This document shows, one piece after another, positions 10,047-19,828 of a stretch of DNA of 64,000 bases. Numbering within the stretch: the first letter of the stretch is position 1; each line of letters opens with the position of its first letter. Where the stretch lies: contig OX388328.1 of the NCBI GenBank assembly GCA_947579605.1, forward strand, positions 8,845,684-8,909,683, in the 5' to 3' direction. The translations under genes were made by a program, and so were the position numbers. Origin of the DNA: Athripsodes cinereus (lineage: Eukaryota; Arthropoda; Insecta; Trichoptera; Leptoceridae). The notes beneath the pieces were generated by a model. The model did no database searches, was not told the DNA's origin, and saw only the letters and a program-made list of their open reading frames with translations.

Positions 10047-12785
10047 TCATGTTTGACCGTCTTCCAATGGCCTGAATCTAACGAATCCATCTTGAGCTAC
10101 TAACATGCTTCCACCACCTCGTTCGTCATTTTCAGGCGTTTGCTCAAAATTTTGACCACCGCCATTACGATTTTGATTCACGGCATTAGTAAAACTCCTC
10201 TCATTAGGATTTTCAGAAAAACCGTATAAATCCGTAGATTTAGGACGGTCTTGATTATTAAAAACGTGATTACCGTTTTTTCCTCTTTTTTGTGAACCGC
10301 TAGAATTCACCATAGACGTTGTAGGAGAGCTTGTACCCCTTCCTCGTCTTTGAGAATCTCGACCAGCGTTTCCTTGAAGAATCATCGCATTTGGGTCGTA
10401 ATAATTTCGCATCGGGTTCAATGTTTGTATCCCTGACGTGTGAAATGACCCGGTATCCGAAGGATACGCAAATTCACTTGTTTCGTTCATATGTGGATGG
10501 TGATAGTGATGAACATTCGGATCGTAACCGAGAGTCATACAATTCTGTTGACCTTTTTGGTTAGAATTTTGTTTTCTATGTTTCTTACGCGGATTGCTTA
10601 AATTATGTCCGCTATTATTTCTCGAAGACAATCTTTCAAACGACATGTGTTTGAAATTATTCTGAGATCCGCGTATGGAATTATTTCCGTACGCACCATT
10701 TTTATGGTTTATATCTCTCACGAAATCAGAATTGCTACCGTATTGGATTACATTATATTCGTGATCAATAGAGTCACTTCCTGACGGGTCTATACTTTGA
10801 ATAGCTGGTTCGCAATTGGAATAGTGTTCTTCTGAAGCGGATACGTTATCTAAGTAGCTTTGCATGTGAGAAGCATTCCCTTGATTATGTGCCTTTATAA
10901 GGTGGTTAGTAACACCCTGACTAGATGTTGCATTGCTTGATTCCGTCGAACTGCTATGGGCAGCATTTGCTATGGAACTATGACCGGAATAATTCTCAGC
11001 CAACGAACCATTATCACAGTTAGTTAAAGAGTTGATTTGAAACCTCTGTCCTTCCATTCCGGATGAACAATATTGGTCAGGTACTCCTTGAAGATGCGGA
11101 CCTAAAGCTCCAGCATCATAAATAGGTTTTCCTGTTCTTAAAGTGTAAGTATGAAGATTGGTGTTAGCATTGCAGATTGCTGGGTAGTCGGATTCGAATT
11201 GTTCATTGCTAGAGCTTGCAGTGCAAGGGAATAAACTGAGTCCAGGAATTTTATGACCGTCAGTTTTCTCGTGTTGCAAGCTTGCCACAATACCAACCTT
11301 TAAACTAATAACCCACGAAATTAAAGCCACAATGGTAATTTCAATAAGTCTCAACGAGAACTGATATCCCCACTGCAGCCAATTGAATTTAGTCATATTG
11401 AGTTGAATATTGATACCAAATATTCCGTAAATTTGAAGGATTGCCAATAAAACAAACAACATCGCTGTAGCTAAATTAATGTGAATAGCTTGGTACAAAT
11501 TCTGGAAGCCATGGATATACGAATGTGACTTTCTCTGCAATATTTTCTTCAATGTTCTATAAACGTACAAATACATTAATCCAAGAATCAGTGCGATCAA
11601 AACGTAGACAATTTGACAAACGAGTCCAAGAATTCTCTTCTCCATGGAATCCAAATTCTTTGAAACTGATTTTGTATTTTCGACCATGTGCAGTATGATA
11701 CAAAACATAATGTGTAATATTCCACCTATAATAATCGTTCTAGGTCGTACGATCATCGAATAACAGCTGTTTTTGAAATTGATGCTGTTTGTCAAAAGGA
11801 ATAAAACTGATGCTGCAAAAGCGATACTTAAAAATATTTCGGGAATATGTAAAAGTATCTCGCTTAAAAACATTGGTAATGAATTGTTGATGTTGTAAGG
11901 ATCGTAGCACATATAGAAAATACGCATCAGACAGACCAACACTAAAATCAGATGTAAGATAATAAAGTAGTATTGAGTAAAGAGATGTGTAAATTTGTTG
12001 TAACAGATGATTTTGAAGATGGAATAAACTGCGAGAATTGTGAATATGCATGTAGCCAGATAGATATGAATATACCAAGCAACAGGCCACGTAACTCCAA
12101 CATTATTCTGCTGTTGGCTCACAGAACTAGATCCTTTAGTGGGTTTTGGTTGCACTTTTCCTTCACTATTCACATTTGCCAAATTGTGCAGACGTTCCGT
12201 CGAAACTTCATAATCTTTCAAAACGTTTGTTGTCAGAGTTGCAGTGGCCTGTTCATTATTTTTCCCGCTTGCGTTATCTTGAGCGTGTGGGTCTATAGCT
12301 TGATGATTGACGTGTTTGCTTGTGGCAAATTGAAGATTACGCCTTGTATTTGATTCTCCACCATTATCTACAATTAATGGTCTATCTAAATTACCCATAT
12401 CAGGACCTAACACAGGCAAAACTGAACCTTCAGTGGAAGATTCTTTATCGGCAATGGTTCTTTCAATTCCTTGCCCTTTGTTGTTGTTTGGTTTTGGTCC
12501 TGGGAAAGTAAGAATTGTACTCTGATTTTTGGGGATGGATTCAAACTTGGGAAGCTGATCTTGATTTGAAGTTGCTGGTTTTGTTGTAACAGTTCTCAGC
12601 AAAACTTCAGGTAAATCTGCTTTACGTCCATTGGATCCCGATAAAATTCTTGATATTGTTGGAATGTTGAGTGAGTTGGGGACGTAGTCGGTAAAGTTTG
12701 CTTGATCCGGAGAACTGAGGGATCCTTGGGAACGAATGTCATCGATGGAGAGTCCAGTGGCGTCCAAAGAACCATCAGCATTAAC
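10047..12785 (-). CDS. Last coding exon of a multi-pass membrane protein (PRRT3/4-like, tentative)
   Basis: This large 3' exon encodes 912 residues and ends at TGA 10047-10049. The reverse strand reads TTTTTCTAG then GTTAAT, an acceptor that sets the exon start at 12785 in phase 0. Residue numbers count from the window edge, with this exon starting at 205. Residues 205 to about 434 are polar and Pro/Ser/Thr/Asn-rich. About 435-702 hold seven hydrophobic segments beginning near WPVAWYIH and ending near SWVISLKVG, with the motif YDPYN between segments 2 and 3. The remaining 410 residues are Ser/Asn/Gly/His-rich with basic patches such as NPRKKHRKQ, and look cytosolic. A proline-rich ectodomain, multi-pass core and disordered tail recall vertebrate PRRT3/PRRT4. 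That link rests on layout, not on an alignment. The first in-frame ATG lies well inside the exon, so the exon does not begin the protein. Exon identity is secure; function is unknown. Confidence 0.88.
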   Translation of the reverse strand, partial: VNADGSLDATGLSIDDIRSQGSLSSPDQANFTDYVPNSLNIPTISRILSGSNGRKADLPEVLLRTVTTKPATSNQDQLPKFESIPKNQSTILTFPGPKPNNNKGQGIERTIADKESSTEGSVLPVLGPDMGNLDRPLIVDNGGESNTRRNLQFATSKHVNHQAIDPHAQDNASGKNNEQATATLTTNVLKDYEVSTERLHNLANVNSEGKVQPKPTKGSSSVSQQQNNVGVTWPVAWYIHIYLATCIFTILAVYSIFKIICYNKFTHLFTQYYFIILHLILVLVCLMRIFYMCYDPYNINNSLPMFLSEILLHIPEIFLSIAFAASVLFLLTNSINFKNSCYSMIVRPRTIIIGGILHIMFCIILHMVENTKSVSKNLDSMEKRILGLVCQIVYVLIALILGLMYLYVYRTLKKILQRKSHSYIHGFQNLYQAIHINLATAMLFVLLAILQIYGIFGINIQLNMTKFNWLQWGYQFSLRLIEITIVALISWVISLKVGIVASLQHEKTDGHKIPGLSLFPCTASSSNEQFESDYPAICNANTNLHTYTLRTGKPIYDAGALGPHLQGVPDQYCSSGMEGQRFQINSLTNCDNGSLAENYSGHSSIANAAHSSSTESSNATSSQGVTNHLIKAHNQGNASHMQSYLDNVSASEEHYSNCEPAIQSIDPSGSDSIDHEYNVIQYGSNSDFVRDINHKNGAYGNNSIRGSQNNFKHMSFERLSSRNNSGHNLSNPRKKHRKQNSNQKGQQNCMTLGYDPNVHHYHHPHMNETSEFAYPSDTGSFHTSGIQTLNPMRNYYDPNAMILQGNAGRDSQRRGRGTSSPTTSMVNSSGSQKRGKNGNHVFNNQDRPKSTDLYGFSENPNERSFTNAVNQNRNGGGQNFEQTPENDERGGGSMLVAQDGFVRFRPLEDGQT

Positions 12786-13260
12786 CTAGAAAAATAATAG
12801 TAAATGGATCAGAAAACTATATCCTCAGCAAGTGTTTTGAAAATATTATATAAGCTTGAAGCTGTTAGGGATGGCAAGAGTCCAATAGTGTGCTCAAAGA
12901 GCAGCTGGCAACAGCAAGTATTCAATTTATATTATAGTTTAAGACTTGGTTTAGAATAACCAAATGTTTAAGAAACATCAAGGATATCCTGAAAATTTAA
13001 AATTTAAAGTCAATAGTCTTGACCTAATTGAGAGAAATTATTATCAATTTTTATTTCTGTGATTAGTAGTTTGATACAAGTTTCAGATTTCCAATTTGAA
13101 TATTCCCGCTTTATATCTAGTCCACTATTCAAGCATATTCAAGCACAAGCATCTTGCTGGTTAATAATAAATTTGATTTTATTTCACACCCATCTTTAGT
13201 TTGGTTAAAATTATATAAATTTAAACCACGAAACTACCATATAGGGCTTGGAAAAGACAT

Positions 13261-13438
13261 TTTTTTTTAAAGATATATCTGGGTTTTGTCATAAACCCAA
13301 ATACAACCTTATACACCTTTCACAGTAAGCTACTAAAAGCTTGTGTCGTGAAAGGGGAGTTTGCCGGCACCTGGTATCGAACCACGGACCCCTTGTTCAC
13401 GAGGCCGAGACTCTACCTCCAGGCTACCGACGAACTCA
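13261..13438 (-). mobile_element. SINE-2 copy (second tRNA-derived family)
   Basis: The reverse strand begins TTCGTCGGTAGCCTGGAGG and has box B-like GGTTCGATACC. It continues GCCGGCAAACTCCCC, then GGGTTTATGAC, and ends in a poly(A)-like tail. It lies in intron 12786-13716. Other copies are at 14968, 24843, 48376 and 58310. Confidence 0.75.
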
Positions 13439-13458
13439 AAACAATGTTGCCTTATTTA

Positions 13459-13535
13459 GTAGTGCCCCGGATGGGACTTGAACCCGCAACCCATCTTGTC
13501 GCAAGATGTACTTTGTCCAATTAAGCTACCAGGCA
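13459..13535 (-). pseudogene. tRNA-like sequence (tRNA pseudogene or SINE head)
   Basis: The reverse strand has box A TAGCTTAATTGG and box B GGTTCAAGTCC. It has a perfect 5-bp anticodon-type stem (CATCT/AGATG) around loop TGCGACA, and ends TGCC...GGCA that pair imperfectly. Position 33 of the loop is G rather than the invariant U, and the acceptor stem has mismatches, so a working tRNA is unlikely. It lies about 20 bp from SINE-2. Confidence 0.4.
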
Positions 13536-13716
13536 ACTTGCCAAAGGCTCCAATTTTTCTCATATAAACCCCAATGACAGCTTGATGAGTAGGTATTGTT
13601 TTTAGTTAAAATTGTTGCATAATAGCCTTGTTATGCACATTTTAACTGAAAGATAATCTGTCATCAACAGTTAATGTTCCTTTTAAGGGTGAAATAAAAG
13701 GGATTTAATTATTTAC

Positions 13717-13836
13717 CTTGTGGCTAGGAGTGTTGAGAGCTTTCTTCTTCTGTTGAGCGTCATTGCTGTTGTTATTATTGTTAAGATTCGGGTTACTCGG
13801 AATAGGTGGCGATGGCACTTGAGCTGACGGAGTTTC
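13717..13836 (-). CDS. Internal exon, 40 codons, proline/asparagine-rich linker
   Basis: Reverse-strand sequence TTATGTTCCAG precedes GAAACTCC (acceptor) and CACAAG is followed by GTAAAT (donor). The 120-bp exon is phase 0 at both ends and reads ETPSAQVPSPP, then a run of Asn, then QQKKKALNTPSHK. It joins the last exon in frame as SHK|VNADGS. It belongs to the presumed extracellular Pro/Asn-rich part of the membrane protein. The intron to the next exon (12786-13716, 931 bp) carries a SINE-2 copy and a tRNA-like sequence. Confidence 0.85.
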
Positions 13837-13911
13837 CTGGAACATAAAAATAAATTATGACTCATGTTTTATTCAATACAATAACAGAATGACAAAAAAA
13901 AATATTATTGA

Positions 13912-14078
13912 ATGCGTGTAGGCTATCATTTTCATCTTGTTTATTTATTTATTCATTCTTTACTGTACATTGATTACAAACAATTACATAGCAGGTATAC
14001 ATTCAAATTAGATACAATCAATATACAGAAGGTGAGTTTATCCCAAAGGTGCGATCTCTTCCAACTAACCCAATTTAC
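13912..14078 (-). repeat. LINE 3' tail repeat (E1) in intron
   Basis: TTTATTTATTTATTCATTCT, GTACATTGATTACAAACAAT and ATACAATCAATATACAGA are shared with 22072-22210 and, inverted, with 55335-55492. The AATAAATA-type tail on the minus strand suggests a LINE or SINE 3' end. Confidence 0.55.
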
Positions 14079-14135
14079 TGGCCATCTTCAGGCTAATTAT
14101 AATGAAATAAATGAACTTGTATTGTTTTATATTAC

Positions 14136-14233
14136 CTGTCCAGGTCTAATGGGGATTCTTTCGTGTCCTGGAACTAAAGAAGGAGGAGGAATGGGTCTTC
14201 TGTTTAGATAGCTACCACTTTCTGCATTGGTTC
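14136..14233 (-). CDS. Internal exon, proline-rich segment
   Basis: The acceptor is TTTTTACAG before GAACCAAT and the donor is GACAG before GTAATA. The 98-bp exon starts with the last two bases of a split Gly codon and ends in phase 0. It reads TNAESGSYLNRRPIPPPSL followed by a segment ending RIPIRPGQ. The preceding exon ends with the single G needed to complete the split codon, which supports both junctions. Intron 13837-14135 is 299 bp, and its far side is filled by a LINE 3'-tail fragment. Confidence 0.86.
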
Positions 14234-14269
14234 CTGTAAAAATACGAAACATTTTAAAAGAATGATTAA

Positions 14270-14512
14270 CATAACATAATATGCATAGACAATTCACACA
14301 GATCGAGCTAGTCCCAAACTTAGATATGAATCTTGTCTTATGGGTACTTACGCAACGATACACACATATACAATGCACTGAACACATATACATGTAACAC
14401 CCAGACCCAAGACAATTTGAAAAAGGTCATTCTTCACTCTGCCCTGGCCGGAAATCGAACCCGAGACCTTGTGATTCATAGGCAAGAGCATTACCTCTGC
14501 GCCACACCGACA
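14270..14512 (-). mobile_element. SINE-1 copy inside a short intron
   Basis: Same head, box B and body as the 2261 copy, with substitutions in box B. It occupies about half of intron 14234-14710. Its 3' end is within about 40 bp of the splice acceptor at 14234. Confidence 0.78.
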
Positions 14513-14710
14513 AGTCTGATTAGGGATAGGCAGAGAGAATGGAACGTCTAATAGATCTATCTTTACACACTTCCTTGGTAAAGTGGTTGTTATTCATGGA
14601 ATAACAACCTATTCTTTAAACAAACTAATATAATACTTTGACTGCAGGTTCATAACTCTAAAGTATTTAAGTCAATGAAAATTGAATTAGTAAAATAATT
14701 TTTAACATAC

Positions 14711-14850
14711 CTCTAAGAGTTGGTTTATCAGCGAAAGGGTTCAGGTACTCTGGAGGCAAGGGAGGAGTGAAGAAAGATCTGGAAGGAGGTGCATATGATG
14801 GAGGGGCACCTGCAGAAGCCAGGATAGAAGCGCCATGATGTTGCGGAGGT
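14711..14850 (-). CDS. Internal exon, proline-rich segment with PPSYAPPSR and PPLPPEYLNPF
   Basis: The acceptor is TTTGTTTCAG before ACCTCC and the donor is CTTAGAG before GTATGTT. The 140-bp exon begins with one base completing an Arg codon and ends with one base of a Gly codon. The translation contains PPQHHGASILASAGAPPSY and PLPPEYLNPFADKPTLR. The PPxY-like strings (APPSY, LPPEY) could bind WW domains if they were cytosolic, but their place N-terminal to the membrane block suggests an extracellular position. It is flanked by a 477-bp intron holding a SINE-1 copy and by a 20.2-kb intron. Confidence 0.87.
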
Positions 14851-14967
14851 CTGAAACAAAAATGAATAAAAACATTAATTCGATATATATTTGTGTTCAG
14901 TAAAAGTTCACGAATAAAAGACATTTAATCTCTCCTTAAAGTCTCCAGTTTAGTTGCAGTACCTACA

Positions 14968-15414
14968 TTTTTTTTAAAGATATATCTGGGTTTTGTTATA
15001 AATTGTTTTCATCCCGTGGAGCACCCGGTAAGGAATTGGTCTCCCACTCTTCTCTATAAGTTTTCGAGTGTCCTGTAAAAGGCAGGTGTTCGAAAAAATA
15101 AGACATTTTACATCTTAAATTCGGCGATGAGGTTTGCCACCCATCCTGAATGTCTTGATTTTATATTGGCACGGAGAAGACAGCTTGCATGTTTTATATG
15201 CAGCTGGTCTGCTGGCTACCCCACTTGTGGGATATGCCGTGATGGTATAGTAGTAGTAGTAGTATAAACCCAATTATTATTAACCCCTTATACACCTTTC
15301 ACAGTAAGCTAAAAGCCTGTGTCGTGAAAGGGGAGTTTGCCGGCACTTGGGATCGAACCACGGACCCCATATTCATGAGGCCGAGACTCTACCTCCAGGC
15401 TACCGACGAACTCA
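14968..15414 (-). mobile_element. SINE-2 copy split by a family C insertion
   Basis: The A-rich tail end lies at 14968-15001 and the remaining body and head at 15263-15414. Between them sits a 261-bp family C element flanked by the duplicated pentamer TATAA. Joined, the two parts match the other SINE-2 copies. Confidence 0.75.
15002..15262 (+). mobile_element. Family C element, reference copy with target duplication
   Basis: A 261-bp element from ATTGTTTTCATCCCGTGGAG to a (TAG)n tail after GATATGCCGTGATGGTA. It is flanked by TATAA at 14997-15001 and 15263-15267. No reading frame is kept. It has the form of a short retroposon with a simple-repeat tail. This nested copy defines the family boundaries. 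Confidence 0.8.
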
Positions 15415-16846
15415 TATACCTGGGTTTGTATGTATACCTGGGTATATAATAAGTTACTATGTGGTATACCATTGTACATTGAACTAAGTTGTATTCCCTT
15501 CCTCTTTCAATAATTATTTTTTAAAATAAATTAAAAAAAAATATATATAAGCTACCTATCTTGGGATGCGACCTATCTTGTATATTTTTTTTTATTGGTA
15601 CGGAGAGAAGAACCTGCATGTTTTTCACATGTATAACTCTGCTCGCTACTCTACTTGATGCCATGATGGTATAGATCATTTTAGCCAGATAAAAAGTCAA
15701 AGCAACAAAAATTCCTATTTGTCACATAGCCAGGCATAAAAACTGGAACAGCAATTATTCCGGGTAAAAGTTTACGGTAGACATAATTTCTGTTTCATCT
15801 AAGTTTTTATCCCGATCTGATCGAATTGGGGGAGGCTGTGGATATTTCCAATTACAACAAATACCTATATATAAATAAAAAAAGGTTAGATATGTTGTGT
15901 TGCTGAAAAATCGCGACGATTATTCATTAGATCTTTCGCAACTAAATTGATTTATTTTAAATCATATACGACGTGAGCCTTTCTTTAACATGTTAACAAA
16001 AAAGTATGACAGACAACAACAATAACAAAAAACAACCACAAAGCATCAACACAAACCTAACAACAAAAAGATATAATTGAAAATAATTATTATTGTAGTA
16101 GGAACGGTATATTGTAAAAGAAGATCATCGAGGTTGTCTATAACTCATTGGGCGCCAATATGATATGCGGGGGGAGGGGAGAGACTGAAGAGGTTGGGTG
16201 GTAGAGAATATATAAAATAATAAACAAATGGTCTCAATTAAAATATATAGTGAAGGTGTATAAATGAGAGACGACAAGTTATATGTAAATCAATGGGCGA
16301 ATGTGTAAATGTTGTGTACAAAAGAACACTTCAAATCATAATATCGATGAAAATATATAGCTAATGGACATCATTATATTTTTCAACGTTTTCTCGTCGC
16401 GACTTTTCGCAGCAAATGTGCACAACTTTTCAACCCCATTGAACTCCACAACCCCCTCTTTTACCCGCTACTGTCCTGTCTTCTTTGAGCCTCGTAGCTT
16501 TACAACTTTTAATTTCACCCAAGTAACTAACTGGGACCGTAAAGTAATGCCCTGTAGTATTAAAAGACAAAACGTACCCTGTATTTCTACCTGAAAAGGA
16601 ATTGTTTTTGTTATAATCATCATGAAGAAAGTTTTTCTTCTATTTTTTGATAGCCCCTGTGAAGTTTTCCCCTGTGAAGAACGTCTCATTTTTTTTCTGT
16701 AAGCTTTCTAGTGTCCTGTAAAAAGCTCGCCGGGCAGAAAACTACGATTTATAAATTAATTAAATGTGTTGTGAATGAATTAATTAAAAATGTGATTGTT
16801 TTAATGTAAAATTAATTAAATGTTTTGTGAACAAATTAAATGTATT

Positions 16847-17370
16847 GTGGATAAAATATGTGCAAATAAGTCACGATGGTTTGGACATGTTGAGCGAATG
16901 CACGATGAAAGGATGACAAAGAGGGTGTATTTATCCGAAAGAAGGGGTGCAAATTTCCAGAAAGGAGCTTCAGAGCCGCCGCGCCGTCTGCCTGGAACAG
17001 ACTGCCCACAGACCTGAGAGAGAATCAGTCCACAACCACATTTCGAACCAAGTTGAAGACGTTACTGTTCGGGAGAAGTCACGGCGCCCTTGAGATGGTC
17101 ACGGATCATTAAACGGCGCCACATATAAATAGTCCGATTATTGTTATTATTATTATCAAGGAAGCGCGGATGACCAAGAACTACGTGGCTTGAGCACGTG
17201 GATCAAATTCCAAAGGACGAGTGCGAGCTGAGTAAGAGAAATAGGCGTGCATTTATGAGAAACTGGATGAATGTATAGAGGAAGAGAAGGAAGTGTGAAA
17301 GGAAAGATCTATATGGCGCTCCGTTCTCTCTGCCTTCCCCACCTGGGACACGGCGTGCGGGTATAATAAT
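16847..17370 (+). mobile_element. LINE-A 3' end (RT C-terminus) interrupted by LINE-B
   Basis: The first part translates with SRWFGHVERMHDERMTKRVY, then breaks at about 16962. LINE-B sequence (16962-17157) reads through AWNRLPTDLRENQSTTTFR to a stop and an ATT tail. LINE-A then resumes with a region reading SKRNRRAFMRNWMNV and CGCTCCGTTCTCTCTGCC. LINE-A is the same family as 61715-62180. It is broken by stops and is not functional. Confidence 0.7.
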
Positions 17371-18019
17371 AAAAAAATAAATTCTATCAAATATTTTCAA
17401 TCCATATCAGTGTACTACCCATAAGAACAAAAGGACATTGTGTTATACTTATAATGCAATATTATTATATATAGACCGAATGTAGGTGTCGCTGTGTTGT
17501 CTTCTCCGTTAAATTTATTTATTACAGTAGTATTATTATTAATAATAATAACATGTAATAATGAAATGATGCCATCTCGCTCTCATCATCAACATAACGA
17601 TCGCATTACGCTTTAACGGGACGTCAAAATAAACGACAGATACTTTGCGAGTACGATGAAATATGATATATTCTCTCTTTTTAAATAATACGTCTCTGTT
17701 CCTATAAAATCATGTTTTCTTCATTGAGTAACGGATGGATATTGAAACATGCATAATTTGTTAGAATGCTTTCTCACGAAAGGAAAATTAAGAAGAAGAA
17801 TACCGAGTATTCAGCAGCGATGAGATAATTATGTCACCAATTTTAAATTTCTTTTTTTTTTCGGAATTGAGAGAATGACTTGTATGTTCTTTATATGCAG
17901 TTAGTCCCCAGTCTTCATCTGGGAGCCGCAATATTTAAAGCCTAAAACTCCTTCAATGAATTAACAGCCAAAATGTGAAGATATAAGCCTTCATTTTCTT
18001 AGAGAGACCCCAAAACAGA

Positions 18020-18185
18020 AAAGATATCCTACAATTTTCTGTAAGTTTTGCAGAGTCTCGTAGAAGACAAGTAATCTATAAATATCACGTAAAAAATAAT
18101 ATCTACGATTCTTACTAATATTTTATTTATATTGCACGGAAAGGACTATCTGTGTGTTCATTACATTTGGTGAATCCAGTGCACA
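18020..18185 (+). mobile_element. Family C, strongly diverged
   Basis: TTTTCTGTAAGTTTTGCAGA and GCACGGAAAGGACTATCTGT match the family order. The 3' end is lost. Confidence 0.4.
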
Positions 18186-18694
18186 CAAGGCTTGTAGAAT
18201 GTACGCAATGGATGGAAAGATAAAATTAAGATCATAAAAAGGTTCATTTTGACGGGTATATATTCAAATTTGGAATATTAATACGTCAAATTCAAAATAA
18301 ATAATACATCACCTTCTACATCGTGTCGTCTCACTCACATTGTACTTGAAGTTAAGTGCGTCTAAAGGAGATAACTATAAGAATGTATTTCAGTACTAAC
18401 GTTGTTGAACGCGTAACACTATTATTATTCGGTGAAAAAAATATCAGAAAGAAAATGTTTTTACCGGTAAAATATCATAAAGATCGTTATTTTTTAACAT
18501 CGTTTTCTAGAATAGGTCTACAAAATTAAATAAGAAAATTATATATTATTTTTTGGTTGAAAATTTGTCAGCACTATAAAATTATGTAAAATAAACACAG
18601 GGAGGAAATCAGTCGACTTCTTTAATAAAAAAGAAAATGCATATTGTTCCCTTTTGTGGTCTTAAAAGGAAAGACAAATGGCGAAGAAAGAAGT

Positions 18695-18760
18695 TGTCGG
18701 TGGCCCGATGCTCAAGTCTCTTAACTTCAATTAAGAGATTCCAGGTTCGAATTTACAACA
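18695..18760 (+). pseudogene. Degenerate tRNA-like element
   Basis: GTCGGTGGCCCGATGC, then the complementary pair CTCTTAA/TTAAGAG, then a box B-like AGGTTCGAATTT. It resembles the head of a decayed tRNA-derived SINE. No other copy was noticed. Confidence 0.25.
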
Positions 18761-19374
18761 AACTACTACAACATAAGTAAATATTTAACTAAATTTAGAT
18801 AATCGCTCGAAAATGGTGGACGCTCCATCGAAACCGCGGTAGCGAAAAGCTCATAAAAAATAATAATTATACATAGTTACTAAATCAGTATCAATACATC
18901 GTAGTTTATTTAATTTCATTGTTGCTATAAAACTAGTTTTCATCCCACAATCTAGGGTTGTTCATGAGTCACATTGGCCTGAACTTGATACTGTATAGTG
19001 TAGTTTAGCATCGATTCTTCAATAAAATTATTATTCTCTTGATATGAATTGAATCATGATAATGGATAATAAATATCACGTGACAATTGAAATCATTGCC
19101 ATAATAAATAAAAAATCAACTCTACATTATTTTTGTCATAATAATAATATTTTCTGTCTCCACTGGCAATACATAAATTCATCTCAAGTACCTGCCTATT
19201 CAATGTTAAACCCACGCTTTAGATGTGGAAAGAGACACGTGTCAAAATAACAATCATATTTAATACAACAGTGACAGAATTAATTGTGATTTAACAGTCA
19301 CAATTGTAAGAGCAGAGTTGTTAATTATTTTTATTGTGTATAATATTTAGATGAGCTGTAAAAATACCTAAACC

Positions 19375-19460
19375 ATACACCATCATGCCATATCTCACAA
19401 ATGGGGTAGCTAGCGGGCCAACTAACGGGCCAATAACGCTCCGTGCTAATAAAAGTTACG
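19375..19460 (-). mobile_element. Family C, 3' end
   Basis: The reverse complement carries the CCCCATTTGTGAGATATGGC end block. A 5' piece of the family follows at about 19826-19905 after a LINE tail. Confidence 0.5.
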
Positions 19461-19676
19461 ACATTTTGGGTATTGAAATATCTTTATTTCTCTGATATTT
19501 CAGGAGTCCAAGGACTCCTATTTATCCGTTTAGGTGAAGATTTTTTTTTAATATTTGGACTCTCTCTATTCTAATACAACTATGCCAGTGTTGGCATCTC
19601 CGATCCTACCACGTCAGTGACATTTTGGGTAAGTGGTATACTTCATCCCTGATGTCTTAAAATATGATGTTTTATG

Positions 19677-19828
19677 AATAATAATAACTAGACAACTTTT
19701 TTAAGATGCGCCGTTTTGTGGAAAAACCACCGCAAGAATCATTCAAGAATCGCACCTCCTGAACAATAGGGTTTTTAACCTCACCTTGAACACCTCCACA
19801 ATCTCCAGAGTTTGCAAATGTCTGCCTT
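19677..19828 (-). mobile_element. LINE-C 3' fragment
   Basis: Reverse complement of the GATGCGCCGTTTTGTGGAAA and GAACACCTCCACAATCTCC blocks, with an ATT tail at the low-coordinate end. Confidence 0.6.

Noticed and set aside
11740..12511. Overlapping frames opposite or beside the membrane-protein exon
   Set aside because: They overlap the well-supported 912-codon exon in other frames and have no features of their own.
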